DNA of 64,000 bases. It comes from CAZIOH01 sp964540815. Lineage in GTDB: Bacteria > Myxococcota_A > Polyangia > Fen-1088. Under the pieces are notes generated by a model, which had not been told where the DNA came from, did not search any database, and was given only the letters and a program-made list of their open reading frames with translations. This document shows positions 8,659 through 20,379 of this stretch, piece by piece. A program made the position numbers and the translations under genes. Location: the NCBI GenBank assembly GCA_964540815.1, contig CAZIOH010000027.1:1-64000 (forward strand), in the 5' to 3' direction. Positions within the stretch are counted from its first letter, which is position 1. Every line of letters begins with the position of its first letter.

Positions 8659-9144
8659 ATGCCCTCGTTCGACGTGGTCTCGAAGGTGGACCTGATGGAA
8701 TTGGACAACGCCCTGCACACAGCCCAGAAGGAGCTGGCCCAGCGCTACGACTTTCGCGGCACCAACACGGTCATCGAGCGAACTCCGGAGGGCATCCTCG
8801 TTCGCACCTCCGATGAGCAACGAGCGGCCGCCACCCTGACGGTCCTGCGCGAGCGCATGGCCAAGCGAAACCTGTCGCAGCGCTGCCTCGATCCAGGCGA
8901 CGTGGAGGCGGCCGGCGGCAAGACGGTCCGCCAGCTGATCGGGATCAAGCAGGGAATCGAGTCCGAGACGGCCAAGAAGATCGTCAAGAACATCAAGGAC
9001 CGGAAGTTGAAGGTCCAGGCGCAGATCCAGGGTGACGAGTTGCGCGTCACCGGCAAGAGCCGGGATGACCTGCAGGAGGCCATCCAGCTGATGCGCGCGG
9101 GGGACTTCGGCATCGATCTGCAATTCGTGAACTTTCGCGATTGA
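8659..9144 (+). CDS. yajQ: YajQ family nucleotide-binding protein
   Basis: 161 residues, the normal length for YajQ. Nearly the whole chain is recognisable: MPSFDVVSKVD at the start, QKELAQRYDFRGTN, the central GIKQGIESETAKKIVK helix, IKDRKLKVQAQIQGD, and the ending DLQFVNFRD. Members bind nucleotides, and in Xanthomonas a homologue acts as a cyclic-di-GMP-responsive transcription cofactor. The ATG at 8659 gives the canonical N-terminus. The 3' end lies 10 nt from the GTG of the next gene, so co-transcription is possible. Confidence 0.95.
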   Translation: MPSFDVVSKVDLMELDNALHTAQKELAQRYDFRGTNTVIERTPEGILVRTSDEQRAAATLTVLRERMAKRNLSQRCLDPGDVEAAGGKTVRQLIGIKQGIESETAKKIVKNIKDRKLKVQAQIQGDELRVTGKSRDDLQEAIQLMRAGDFGIDLQFVNFRD

Positions 9145-9154
9145 GGCCCCGGCC

Positions 9155-12100
9155 GTGAACGGCGCCGGAGGCACCCGGGGCCGCGGCATCACCAGCCGTG
9201 GCCACCCCTTCCGACGCTTCCGGGGCTCGGGGGCGAGCCCGTTGTGCGGCCGTGGCCTGGCGGACGTGCGCGGCCTGGTCGTGCTGGCCTGCTTCACCCT
9301 CCTCGCCGTCCTTCCCCTCTGCCAGGCCTCCGGCGCCACCCCCACCCCTACCCCTACCCCGACCGCCGATGTCGCGCCAGAGCGCCCGTCCACGCCTGCC
9401 CCGGTGCCCCGCCCGCACCTCGTGCTCACCGCCACGCTCGACGACGACGGCGCGCACATCCACGGGCGGGTGCGGATGAACATCCCGAACGCGACCGCTC
9501 ACCCCGAGCGTACCGTTCGGCTGTCGCTCTTTCCCAATCACCTCGCCCAGCGTCCGCAGGCCCTCGGCGAGGTGGCGTTTCACTGGCTCTACCCGCGCGG
9601 CTTCTCGCCCGCGGCCATCCGTCTCGGGACCGTGCGGATCACCGCCGAGCCCCCGAGCCCGACCCCGACCCCTGTCGCCCCGGAGTCCGCGCCGGTGTCC
9701 GTGCGACTCGATCCGTCCAGCGCTGGCCCGCAGACCATCGCCACGCTGACCCTGCCCACCGCCGTTGCTCCAGGCGCTGCGGCCGACATCGAGGTCGTAT
9801 TCTCCACCACCCTGCCCGACCGGCTGGGAAACTTCGGCTGTCAGGCCCTCGCCTGCCGCCTGATGGGCGGCTTTTACCCCTCCCCGCTCGGGTTCTCCGA
9901 GCACCAGCCGGCGGCCGCCACGCCCCCGGGGCGCGCCTCGGCCGACGGGCCCGAGCCCGCCCCGCTCCTCGACATCTCCGCAACCATCCGGGCGCCGCTC
10001 GCGCAATTCCCCGTATCGGGCGGGCCCTCGCGCCGGGCCGCGCCCGCGCCCGCAGGGGCAACGGGCCTCGAGGTCTTCCTCGATGGCGAGCGACGCGCCC
10101 CGGGATCTCCGACCATCCAGGTCGACGCCGAGGCCGTCCCTTACGTGACCCTGGTGACCGGCGGCCCGTGGCGCGGCGACGACGTGGCGGTGGCGGGCTG
10201 GCGCGCCTCGTACTTTCACCGGGAGCCGCGGCCCCCGTCCTCGGCCGGCGAGGTCCTGCCCTACGTCCGCGAGGACCGGGCCGGCCTCATCCTGCAGACC
10301 GTCGAGCGCGCCCTCGGCTTTCTCGAGCGACGCGGGCTCGCGCCTCCGGCCGCACCCGGCACGCCCGAGCCCCCCCTCGTGCTGATTCAGGCCCCGCTCC
10401 GGCACGAGCTCGTCCACGTGCACGACCACGTGATCCTGGTGTCCGACCGGATGTTCGAGATCTTCCCGGTCGAATCCTTGCGGCGCTACCACGCGCTCGA
10501 GCTCATCCGGGCGGTGTTCACGGCCGCGGCCGACCGCCTGGTCGCGCCCTTCGAGACCGACCGCGATCGCTCTCTGACGGCCGAGCTGCTCGGCACCGCC
10601 CTCACCGAGGAGTATTCGGACCGGGCCTTTCACAACCTGAAGTTCGCGCGCGAGTGGTTGCGGCCGCTCGCCTTCATTCCGGCGGTGGATCAGCTCCTCT
10701 ATGCACCGGTCGTCGCCTCCTCCTCCAGCTACTTCGGGGAGCTCGGGGTTCGAAGTGAGATCCGGGACGACGTCCGGCAGCTCGACAACCGGCCGGACGG
10801 CAAGCTCATCGCCTCCAAGCTGCAGGACCTGCTCGGGAGCGCCGCCTTCTCACGGATGGTCGAGGCGATGCTGGTTGGCCGGCTTCCCCTTCGCGAGGCG
10901 GCCCTGCGCGAGGCGGCTCGCCGCCAGGCCGCGGCGGGCATCGCCGGGCCGGCCGACCTCGCCTGGTTCTGGCGTCAGTGGCTCGACGGCCCCTCGGTGC
11001 CCCCTCAGGTGAACTATCGAATCTCGGCCGTCCGCTTCGATGCCGCAACCTCGAGCGCCACCGTCGACGTCGAACGCCAGGGCGACCCGGTGCGCGAGCC
11101 GGTCGAGCTCCGGGTGACCGATCGTGCGGGGGGCGTCCACGACCTCGTGTGGCCGGCCGATGCCCAGGCCGTCCACCGGTTCGTGCTCCACCTGCCGGCG
11201 GGCCTCGATGCGGTCGAGCTCGACCCCCGCCATCGCCTGGTCGAGTCCCCGGTCGGCACCTTGACCGCGGCCGACGACCCGCTGGTCGACGATCGCGTGC
11301 CGAGGCGCCTGCGCCTGGTTTACAACGGGTTTGGCGCGCTCGTCGACGCCACCGCGGTGGACGCCAGCTTCGCGGCGGCCGTGACCGTGAAGCCGCAGCA
11401 CGATCTGCGCAACGCGCTCCTGGTGGTGGCCCAGCATTCGCCTGCCCTGCTCGTGGGGACCGAGGCGTCCTACGAGCGCTGGTTCGGGGCCAAGGCCAAC
11501 CCCAACCGGCTCACCACCGCGGCCGGCATCGGGCTCGGAGTGGCGCGCCTCGATCCCCACTTCGGCGTGCCGGCGGGCGCGCCCGCCGAGCCCGGGTGGC
11601 GACTGTCCGCCAGCCTCTTCGCCGAGCACGACGATCGCGCGTACCTCATCGATCCCTGGAGAGCGGTCGGCCTCCAGGCCGCCCTCGGTTACGCTCTCAC
11701 CGCGCTCGACGGAGGCCAGCGCCTCTCGCAGGCCACGGGCGAGCTCGAGGTGCTGCGCCTGCTCGAGCTCGCGCCGGGCCAGGTGCTGGCGCTCGATCTC
11801 GATCTCGCGGCGACCCTCGGAGATCTCCGGCGACGCTCGCAGCTCTTGCCGCTCGGGGGACCGGCCGGCCTGCGCGGCTACGGTCTCGACGAGCTCCTTG
11901 GGCGCGGGCGGGTGCTGGTGCGGATCGAGCTCCGCAATCGGTACGTGAGCGATCTCGACTGGAACATCCTGCACTTCACCTCGGTGCGGGGTTTCGGGGG
12001 CACCGTGTTCGTCGAGGCCGGGGCGGTCAGCTCCTGCGCCGATCTCGCGCCCCGCGACGCCGGGCTCTTCTGGGACGTGGGCTACAGCCTGCGGGTGTTC

Positions 12101-12259
12101 CACGACGCCTTCGGCGTCTACCAGCAGATGCTGTCCGTCGATCTCGCGGTGCCGCTCGCCCGCCGCGACCGGAACTGCCTCGGTGGGCCGACGTCCACCG
12201 CGGCCCGGGCGCACCCCCTGCCGTTCGTGGTCCTGCTGTCGTTCTTGCCCAACTTCTGA
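9155..12259 (+). CDS. Large exported protein: peptidase-M1-like N-region plus surface-antigen (Omp85-type) barrel
   Basis: 1034 residues starting at GTG. A signal peptide (about residues 38-60) is followed by a Thr-Pro repeat. The next part resembles the beta-sandwich and helical regions of M1-type gluzincins, but the expected HExxH is only HALEL in the helix after SLRRYHALELIRAVF, so zinc-dependent catalysis is unlikely. The last 350 residues look like a C-terminal outer-membrane barrel with the bacterial surface antigen motif LPLGGPAGLRGYGLDELLGRG and a terminal strand ending LSFLPNF. I infer an outer-membrane protein with a large periplasmic or surface domain. No POTRA repeats were recognised. 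It follows yajQ closely and converges on the regulator at 12282. Confidence 0.65.
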   Translation: MNGAGGTRGRGITSRGHPFRRFRGSGASPLCGRGLADVRGLVVLACFTLLAVLPLCQASGATPTPTPTPTADVAPERPSTPAPVPRPHLVLTATLDDDGAHIHGRVRMNIPNATAHPERTVRLSLFPNHLAQRPQALGEVAFHWLYPRGFSPAAIRLGTVRITAEPPSPTPTPVAPESAPVSVRLDPSSAGPQTIATLTLPTAVAPGAAADIEVVFSTTLPDRLGNFGCQALACRLMGGFYPSPLGFSEHQPAAATPPGRASADGPEPAPLLDISATIRAPLAQFPVSGGPSRRAAPAPAGATGLEVFLDGERRAPGSPTIQVDAEAVPYVTLVTGGPWRGDDVAVAGWRASYFHREPRPPSSAGEVLPYVREDRAGLILQTVERALGFLERRGLAPPAAPGTPEPPLVLIQAPLRHELVHVHDHVILVSDRMFEIFPVESLRRYHALELIRAVFTAAADRLVAPFETDRDRSLTAELLGTALTEEYSDRAFHNLKFAREWLRPLAFIPAVDQLLYAPVVASSSSYFGELGVRSEIRDDVRQLDNRPDGKLIASKLQDLLGSAAFSRMVEAMLVGRLPLREAALREAARRQAAAGIAGPADLAWFWRQWLDGPSVPPQVNYRISAVRFDAATSSATVDVERQGDPVREPVELRVTDRAGGVHDLVWPADAQAVHRFVLHLPAGLDAVELDPRHRLVESPVGTLTAADDPLVDDRVPRRLRLVYNGFGALVDATAVDASFAAAVTVKPQHDLRNALLVVAQHSPALLVGTEASYERWFGAKANPNRLTTAAGIGLGVARLDPHFGVPAGAPAEPGWRLSASLFAEHDDRAYLIDPWRAVGLQAALGYALTALDGGQRLSQATGELEVLRLLELAPGQVLALDLDLAATLGDLRRRSQLLPLGGPAGLRGYGLDELLGRGRVLVRIELRNRYVSDLDWNILHFTSVRGFGGTVFVEAGAVSSCADLAPRDAGLFWDVGYSLRVFHDAFGVYQQMLSVDLAVPLARRDRNCLGGPTSTAARAHPLPFVVLLSFLPNF

Positions 12260-12281
12260 GCTGGGATCGGGAACCGAGATC

Positions 12282-13130
12282 TCAGCGACGGGAAGGCTTG
12301 CGGGCGCCGAGCCGCTCCTCCAGCCGGTCGACCTCCGAGGCAAAGAGCGTGGAGGGAAAGGGGACGAGGACCACCGCCGCGGCCCCCGCCATCACCCCCG
12401 CCTTCTCGATGGTCTCGGTGAGGGCCGAGGTGCCCGCCACCACCCGACAGCGTCGGTTGGCCCGGGTCTGGAGCGACGAGAGCACCCGGATGGCCTCGAA
12501 GGCATGGACGTTCGCGGCCCCGAGGTCGAGAAGGGCCACCTCGGGGCGGTAACGTTCCGCGAGCGCGAGGCCCATGGAGAGGCCTGGCGCCACCAGCCCG
12601 ACCAGCTCGGGATGGCGGTCCATGACCTTGGCGAGCTCGGCCCGGCCCTCGCCGTTCTCGGAGACGAGCAGCACCACGCTGGCGCCGCCCGCCTGCAACC
12701 GCGCTGGATTGGTGGCAAATTGCCCGGCATCCGCGCTCAAGTCGAAGCGCTCCCCGTCGCCGCCGGATGCGGCAGACGACGCCGCGGCCCCACCCGCGCC
12801 GGCCTTGCGCTTCTTCGATCCCTCGTCGGGACGGGTGCCCCGGCGCAACCGGCGCTGGGCCTGATCGGCGCCGATGATCCCGGCAGCCAGCTGGACCACG
12901 AGGAGCGTGTCGACCTCGAGCACCTCCGCCAGCCGAACCAGATATTCGGCCCGATCGACGTACATCTCGCCTTCCTTCCAGCGCACCGCCCGGGAGTGCT
13001 CGAAGCCGAGGACGTTGGCGAGGTCGCGCTCGCGGGTGTCTGCCCCACGCAGCTCTCGAAGCCGATCCATGGAAAATTTCCAGAGCTCGCCCGATGGTGG
13101 ATGGCGGGGAAGCTTTTGCTGCGATTTCAT
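12282..13130 (-). CDS. HTH protein with receiver-like C-terminal domain
   Basis: 282 residues from ATG 13130. The N-terminal part (RLRELRGADTRERDLANVLGFEHSRAVRWKEGEMYVDRAEYLVRLAEVLEV) reads as an XRE/Cro-type helix-turn-helix. A charged Gly/Ser linker follows, then an alpha/beta domain of receiver fold: SVVLLVSENGEGRAEL, then VALLDLGAANVHAFEAIRVL, where D of LLDLG sits at the usual phosphoacceptor strand, and a final VVLVPFP. The acidic pair normally found after the first strand is missing, so phosphorylation is doubtful and it may be an atypical receiver. Probable transcription regulator, target unknown. Its start region faces the lipoprotein gene. Confidence 0.65.
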   Translation of the reverse strand: MKSQQKLPRHPPSGELWKFSMDRLRELRGADTRERDLANVLGFEHSRAVRWKEGEMYVDRAEYLVRLAEVLEVDTLLVVQLAAGIIGADQAQRRLRRGTRPDEGSKKRKAGAGGAAASSAASGGDGERFDLSADAGQFATNPARLQAGGASVVLLVSENGEGRAELAKVMDRHPELVGLVAPGLSMGLALAERYRPEVALLDLGAANVHAFEAIRVLSSLQTRANRRCRVVAGTSALTETIEKAGVMAGAAAVVLVPFPSTLFASEVDRLEERLGARKPSRR

Positions 13131-13333
13131 CTTCAATGCGACTAATCGACGCCGCACACAAATGCAACTCGCATTTGTATTGTAACGAATCCGCGAAGAT
13201 TCCCGCCCGTCCAGGCCGAAGACGCGTCGAAAGCCTGGCCCCGACGACCGGACGAACCTGGTGCCCGCCACCGTCGGGGACGCGAGGCTGGGGATATTTA
13301 CACCCGGCTCCGGCGTACGTATGTTCGCGCGCG

Positions 13334-14254
13334 ATGATCGTGGCTCTTCGGGCAGTTGGGCAGTCCGCCCATGGTGACAGACGCGACCTCGGCGCCCCCG
13401 GCGCCGCGACCGAACGACGCGACCAAGGACGCGACCAAGGACGCGACCAAGGTCCGGCCGAAGAGGTCCCGCGCCATCGGCCCGCGGTGGCCTTGCCGGC
13501 CTGCCTGGCCCTGCTCGGCCTCGGGCTGTGGTCGGCCGCCTGCGCGCCCACCATCAAGCGCGACCTGTCGAAGATCCCCGCCGGTCAGGTCGGCTTCGAC
13601 GACATGTGCGGGCTGCAGTCGTACTTCGACGACATCGAGGCGAGGAAGGAGCCCGCCCCGATCCTGGTCAGCTCGACCGAGTTCGAGACGCAAAGAGGGG
13701 GTCACGCTTTGCGCGCGGGTCGCAGCCGCTTCGGCTTCGAGGGACGCGCGCAGATCTTCACCCTGCGGCGGGTGCTCGACGAGAACTGGGATCGCCTGCC
13801 CGAGGCGGTGGTGGTCTCCCCCCGGGTCGACCTCGACGTGTACTGGTCCGAGCGCGATGGCCTGCGGCGGGTGATCTCGACCAGGGACGCGACCCTGATC
13901 GCCGCCGCGAGCGGACAGGACGTCTCCATCCCGTACCACGTCTGCCTCTCCGAGCTGCTCTACGGGGCCCCCCTCTACCACGCCCGCCGCGAGATCATGG
14001 GGCTCGGGCCAATCGTACCGGCCTCGCAGCAGGACGCGGTGCCGGCTCCCTCGTCGCCCACGGATGCCGGGACGGCCCTGGCGGCGACCTCCCCGACCGC
14101 TCGGCCCGATGGTGGCGCGGGCGGAGGCGGAGCCGGAGCCGGCGGCGGGTCCGGAGCTGGACCGGGCACCGGCGCTGCCGTGACCGGCGACGCCGGCATG
14201 GCTCCCGCTCCCGCTCCGGACGGTGCGCGGACGCCCCGCCCACCCAGGCCCTGA
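13334..14254 (+). CDS. Putative lipoprotein, N-terminal frame uncertain
   Basis: A lipobox-like sequence (LGLGLWSAAC, with the core beginning near 13487) is followed by about 170 residues of a compact domain (GFDDMCGLQSYFDDIEARKEPAPILVSSTEFE and later VVVSPRVDLDVYW) and a Gly/Ala/Pro-rich tail. I do not recognise the domain. The region just upstream has better coding bias in a different frame: from ATG 13371 it reads MVTDATSAPPAPRP, then DATK repeats and KVRPKRSR, a normal basic n-region. A 1-nt indel around 13470-13487 would join that frame to the lipobox. The start given here keeps the single open frame; GTG 13487 is another option. Three 12-bp repeats (ACCAAGGACGCG) lie at about 13420-13452. 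Confidence 0.55.
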   Translation: MIVALRAVGQSAHGDRRDLGAPGAATERRDQGRDQGRDQGPAEEVPRHRPAVALPACLALLGLGLWSAACAPTIKRDLSKIPAGQVGFDDMCGLQSYFDDIEARKEPAPILVSSTEFETQRGGHALRAGRSRFGFEGRAQIFTLRRVLDENWDRLPEAVVVSPRVDLDVYWSERDGLRRVISTRDATLIAAASGQDVSIPYHVCLSELLYGAPLYHARREIMGLGPIVPASQQDAVPAPSSPTDAGTALAATSPTARPDGGAGGGGAGAGGGSGAGPGTGAAVTGDAGMAPAPAPDGARTPRPPRP

Positions 14255-14307
14255 TCGCTGCGGTTCCCGGGAACGCGCCGGGGTTTTGCGGCTAATATGA
14301 AGCCCCC

Positions 14308-16869
<2,562 letters not shown>

Positions 16870-16917
16870 GGACCGCGCGGGCTCGGGAGGCCGGTGCCGA
16901 GGGCACCCGGAAAAGAA

Positions 16918-16930
16918 CCCCGAATCGGGG
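16918..16930. terminator. Possible terminator hairpin after leuS
   Basis: CCCCG-AAT-CGGGG hairpin 48 bp beyond the leuS stop. An A-rich run precedes it on the plus strand, so the U-tract would serve minus-strand transcription better. Weak evidence. The remainder of 16931-17154 holds only the palindrome at 17041. Confidence 0.3.
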
Positions 16931-17040
16931 CTCCTGCTACAGCTCTGGACGAGGTCGAGACGTCGCCCTCCGGTCGAGGTTCGAGGTCCGCCCGCCGGCC
17001 CGAAGCGACGGCGGACACGGGGCACCGGCCGAAATAGTTT

Positions 17041-17055
17041 GCCTGAAGTTCAGGC
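17041..17055. promoter_or_regulatory. Operator-like palindrome
   Basis: GCCTGAA-G-TTCAGGC, a perfect 7-bp inverted repeat with a 1-nt centre, about 100 bp upstream of the membrane protein gene at 17155. Size and symmetry fit a dimeric repressor site, but no regulator can be assigned. Confidence 0.3.
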
Positions 17056-17154
17056 CCCGGGAGCACTTCAAGGACATACCTTAACCACATGCGCTGGCCT
17101 GGCGCACGCCGCGCGGCCACGCCTCCCGATTCCCGTGAGCGAAAGGGGTACGTC

Positions 17155-17706
17155 ATGTCTTTCGACGATTCCACGATTCAGGACGGCGAAGCGAAGATGC
17201 GTCGGGGTGAAGCGATGCCTCGGATGGACCGTACGGCCGCCTCCCGCGGCTGGCCGCGCGAGGCGCGAGACGGAGACCAGAGCCGCCAGGCGCGCGAGAG
17301 AATCGTCGGGGGCCCGGGTGGCGGGCTCGTCGCCTCGGGCGCGAGGACCCTGTCCGGGCCGCGCTACCTCGCGAGCTATCTGCTGGCGCTCCCGGTGATC
17401 GTCGTGGCCCTGGCATCGACCGGCGTCGACCAGCTGGTGAGCGGCGCCATCGCGCTGTCCTGGTTGGTGCTGGCGCCGACCGCGCTCTACTCGCGACGGG
17501 CGGCGCAGATCCTGCCGTATCTGTCCTTCGTGTTCCTCGGGCTCGCGCTGTTGCTCCTCCGCTTCAGCTCGTTGGCCTTCGTGGTCGACGTGACGGCGAC
17601 GGTGATCATGTTCCTCGTGTCGATGCCGCGAACCGACCATGGGCATGCCCACGACGCGGCCCACCCGGCCGGGTCGGCCAGCGCCCCCAGCACCGCGCGC
17701 GTGTGA
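17155..17706 (+). CDS. Small integral membrane protein of unknown function
   Basis: 183 residues. The first 75 are charged and probably cytosolic (many Arg, Asp, Glu and Gly), followed by four hydrophobic helices (YLASYLLALPVIVVALAST, LVSGAIALSWLVLAPTALY, ILPYLSFVFLGLALLLLRF, FVVDVTATVIMFLVSM) and a His/Ala-rich tail. ATG 17155 is supported by AAAGGGG at good spacing. I do not recognise a family. A perfect palindrome lies 100 bp upstream. Confidence 0.75.
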   Translation: MSFDDSTIQDGEAKMRRGEAMPRMDRTAASRGWPREARDGDQSRQARERIVGGPGGGLVASGARTLSGPRYLASYLLALPVIVVALASTGVDQLVSGAIALSWLVLAPTALYSRRAAQILPYLSFVFLGLALLLLRFSSLAFVVDVTATVIMFLVSMPRTDHGHAHDAAHPAGSASAPSTARV

Positions 17707-17808
17707 ACAGGCGAGCAGCGAATGGGTGGCAGGCGGCCACGGGCCGCCGCCGCCTTTCGCCTTGACGGGGGACCGGCTGGCGCGGCATACATTCGCCTCC
17801 CAGCGCCG

Positions 17809-17880
<72 letters not shown>

Positions 17881-17959
17881 CAAGGACTCCTCGGGCAGCC
17901 CGCCTGGCCCCGAGTCGGCTCCGGCGCTTCGGGTTCAATCTCGTCGAGGATTTGACGAT

Positions 17960-17989
17960 GAAACAACACCGGAATGGGGTTTTGTTTCT
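17960..17989 (+). terminator. Terminator-like hairpin downstream of tRNA-Thr
   Basis: GAAACAACACC (17960-17970) can pair with GGGGTTTTGTTTC (17977-17989), giving an 11-bp stem with one mismatch and a T-rich descending arm, 80 bp past the tRNA and 57 bp before the next start. A plausible intrinsic terminator. Confidence 0.45.
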
Positions 17990-18046
17990 GTAGAGCCACT
18001 CGACATTCGCAGAAGCCGCGCCACGTGGCCTGTACAAGGGTCACAC

Positions 18047-19048
18047 ATGCTTAGCGCGAACGAGGTTTCGACCAGGATCGAGCCGCGGGCCACGGAGGCG
18101 GTGGCCACCAAGGAGCCAGGCTGGCTCTCACCCGCCGTCCTCCGCCAGTCCGGCCTCCGGCTCGGAGCCTGCGGAGTCTATCTCGCCGTGATGGCGCGGC
18201 TCGGCGCCGCGGGGGCGATCCAGTGGACGACCGCCGCCATCCTGGTGGCCACGCCCCTGGTCGGGCCACCCATGCCCGTGCTGCGGCGCTGGCTGCGCGG
18301 CGTGCTGCCCTTCGCGCTGTTCCTCGCGGCCTACGACGCCCTCGGGTTGGCCCGCGGCTCGGTGGTCGCGCGCGGCGTCCACGTGCACTGGCCGTACTGG
18401 CTCGACAAGACGGTGTTCGGGGTCGGGGCGTTCAACGAGCGGCTGTCGCTGAACGAGCTGTTCGCGCGCCACCACTGGGCAGCCGTCGACCTTATCACCG
18501 GCTTTGCGTACTTCTCCTACATCTATGCCGTGGTGGGCTTCGTGATCTTCCTCGCCGTCTGCGATCGCACGGCGGCCGGGACCCAGCGAATGCACGCGGT
18601 CGGCTGGACGTTCTTCGGGGTGAACGCGGCCAGCTTCGTGACCTACCTGCTCCTTCCCGTGGCGCCGCCCTGGTACGTGGCGAGCCGGGGCTTTGGCCCG
18701 GTGGACGCGAACGCCGTCGGAGATCCCGGGGCGCTGGCGCGCATCGACGCCCTGACCGGAATCCCCTATTTTCAGCGCTTCTATTCCCACTGCTCCGACG
18801 TGTTCGGCTCGATGCCGTCCATGCACTGCGCCTACCCCATGTTGCTCTTGCTCTTCGCGCTCGAGCTGCGGCGGCCCTGGCTGGTCGGCGCGCTCATCGC
18901 CTTCCAGGTCCTGATGTCGTTCTCGGCGGTCTACCTGCAACACCACTACGTGCCCGACATCATCGCGGGGACCCTGTACGCCATCGTCGGATATGTGTGC
19001 GAGCGCGCGCTCACCGGTCGTTGCGCCTCCGGCGTCGCACAACCGTGA
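18047..19048 (+). CDS. PAP2/AUR1-like membrane phosphatase or phosphotransferase
   Basis: 333 residues with about eight membrane helices. The two catalytic motifs of the PAP2 superfamily in its AUR1/inositol-phosphorylceramide-synthase form are visible: GSMPSMHCAYP (His about 265) and HHYVPDIIAG (His about 305, Asp four residues later). In fungi AUR1 moves phosphoinositol onto ceramide. Myxobacteria make ceramides and inositol lipids, so a sphingolipid head-group transferase is a reasonable guess, but a lipid phosphate phosphatase cannot be excluded. Start ATG 18047 has AAGGG at proper spacing. Gene stands alone, 70 bp before the di-haem oxidoreductase gene. Confidence 0.8.
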   Translation: MLSANEVSTRIEPRATEAVATKEPGWLSPAVLRQSGLRLGACGVYLAVMARLGAAGAIQWTTAAILVATPLVGPPMPVLRRWLRGVLPFALFLAAYDALGLARGSVVARGVHVHWPYWLDKTVFGVGAFNERLSLNELFARHHWAAVDLITGFAYFSYIYAVVGFVIFLAVCDRTAAGTQRMHAVGWTFFGVNAASFVTYLLLPVAPPWYVASRGFGPVDANAVGDPGALARIDALTGIPYFQRFYSHCSDVFGSMPSMHCAYPMLLLLFALELRRPWLVGALIAFQVLMSFSAVYLQHHYVPDIIAGTLYAIVGYVCERALTGRCASGVAQP

Positions 19049-19118
19049 TTTGACCATCTCCTGCCGCCTGGGCTTCACTCGCGCGGCGGGCGATTTCCGC
19101 CCAGGAGGGAGGGACGTG

Positions 19119-20357
19119 ATGGTCAAGGCAGCAGAGGTTCTCGGGGTTTCGGTGTTCCTGTCGGGGGCCGTGCTCGGCACGGCGGGATGTGGAGGTCCGG
19201 CAGAGGGCCCAGACGTCGAGGTGGCGAGAAGCGAGCTCCTTGGCGACCCATTACCGGGGTTGACGGCCGCGCAGAAGGCGCGCTTCGTGACGGCGCTCGC
19301 CACGTTCAACGAGGTGGAGGGCCTCTTGGATGGGCTCGGGCCGGTGTTCAACGAGAAGTCGTGTGGCAACTGCCACAACGTCGGCGGCCCCGGGGGTTCG
19401 GGGACCGAGTTCGAGGTCCGGGCCGGGAAGCTCACCGGGACCACCTTCGACCCGCTCGCAGCCAGTGGCGGATCGCTGTTCGACCTCTTCAGCGTCAGGA
19501 GCCTGGCGGATCAGTCCGCCATCCCGAGCTGCGCCATCCCGACCGGCACGGGTGAGCCGGTGCCGGGCACCGCCAATGTCAGCACGCTCCGCCGGACCAC
19601 GGCCCTCTTCGGCCTCGGCCTGGTGGACGCCACGCCCGACAAGACGTTCAAGGACCTGGCCGCCTCCGAGCCTTTCAACATCCGGGGACGGGCGCCCCTC
19701 GTCCAGAACATCAGCGCCGGAAAGACCACGGTGGGCAAGTTCGGGTGGAAGGATCAGAACCCGACGCTGTTCCAGTTCGCTGGCGACGCCTACGTCAACG
19801 AGATGGGGATCACCAACCCCCAGTTTCCGACCGAGCAGCCCCCTCGGGGGGATTCGAGCCTGGTCGCGAACTGCGACGTCACGCCCGATCCGGAGGACAA
19901 CGGAACGGACGTGGGCCTGTTCACCGACTTCATGCGCTTCCTGGCCCCACCCGACCGCGGCCCGGCGACGATCAAGTCGGCGCTGGGGGATGTCCTCTTC
20001 ACCACCATCGGCTGCGCCGGCTGCCACGTTCGGAGCATCACCTCTGGCCCGAGCGACGTGGCGGCCCTGGCCAACCAGACCTACCATCCATTCTCGGACT
20101 TTCTCCTGCACGACATGGGCTCGCTCGGAGACAACATCGGGGGAAACGGTGACGCGGGGATTCACGAGATGCGGACCGCGCCCCTGTGGGGCCTGCGGTC
20201 CCTCGACCCGACCAACCTCCTGCATGACGGCAGCGCGACCTCGCTGTCGGACGCGATCCTGAAGCATGACGGGCAGGCCGCCCTGTCGCGAAACCTGTTC
20301 GCCCTCCTGCCTCAGATCTCGAAAGACAACCTGCTCGCCTTCCTGAACACGTTGTAG
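19119..20357 (+). CDS. Di-haem oxidoreductase (DHOR/DUF1111-type) lipoprotein
   Basis: 412 residues. Lipoprotein signal (FLSGAVLGTAGCGG) at the N-terminus. Two c-type haem motifs, CGNCH near residue 85 and CAGCH near residue 300, sit in a layout typical of the putative thiol oxidoreductase/DHOR family: FVTALATFNEVEGLLDGLGPVFNEKSCGNCHNVG, then TALFGLGLVDATPD, and the terminal MRTAPLWGLRSLDPTNLLHDG. Likely an exported electron-transfer protein. The start has an excellent CAGGAGGGAGGG; GTG 19116 is adjacent and equally possible. Converges on the TPR/HEAT gene with only 22 bp between stops. Confidence 0.88.
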   Translation: MVKAAEVLGVSVFLSGAVLGTAGCGGPAEGPDVEVARSELLGDPLPGLTAAQKARFVTALATFNEVEGLLDGLGPVFNEKSCGNCHNVGGPGGSGTEFEVRAGKLTGTTFDPLAASGGSLFDLFSVRSLADQSAIPSCAIPTGTGEPVPGTANVSTLRRTTALFGLGLVDATPDKTFKDLAASEPFNIRGRAPLVQNISAGKTTVGKFGWKDQNPTLFQFAGDAYVNEMGITNPQFPTEQPPRGDSSLVANCDVTPDPEDNGTDVGLFTDFMRFLAPPDRGPATIKSALGDVLFTTIGCAGCHVRSITSGPSDVAALANQTYHPFSDFLLHDMGSLGDNIGGNGDAGIHEMRTAPLWGLRSLDPTNLLHDGSATSLSDAILKHDGQAALSRNLFALLPQISKDNLLAFLNTL

Positions 20358-20358
20358 T

Positions 20359-20376
20359 CCCCTCTCCTATCAGGGG
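20359..20376. terminator. Short hairpin between convergent genes
   Basis: CCCCT (20359-20363) and AGGGG (20372-20376) flank an 8-nt loop in the 22-bp gap between convergent stops. It could act as a bidirectional terminator; weak. Confidence 0.3.
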
Positions 20377-20379
20377 GCT

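Noticed and set aside
17925..17945. GGGTTCAATCTCG resembling a tRNA T arm
   Set aside because: No acceptor, anticodon or D stem could be built around it.
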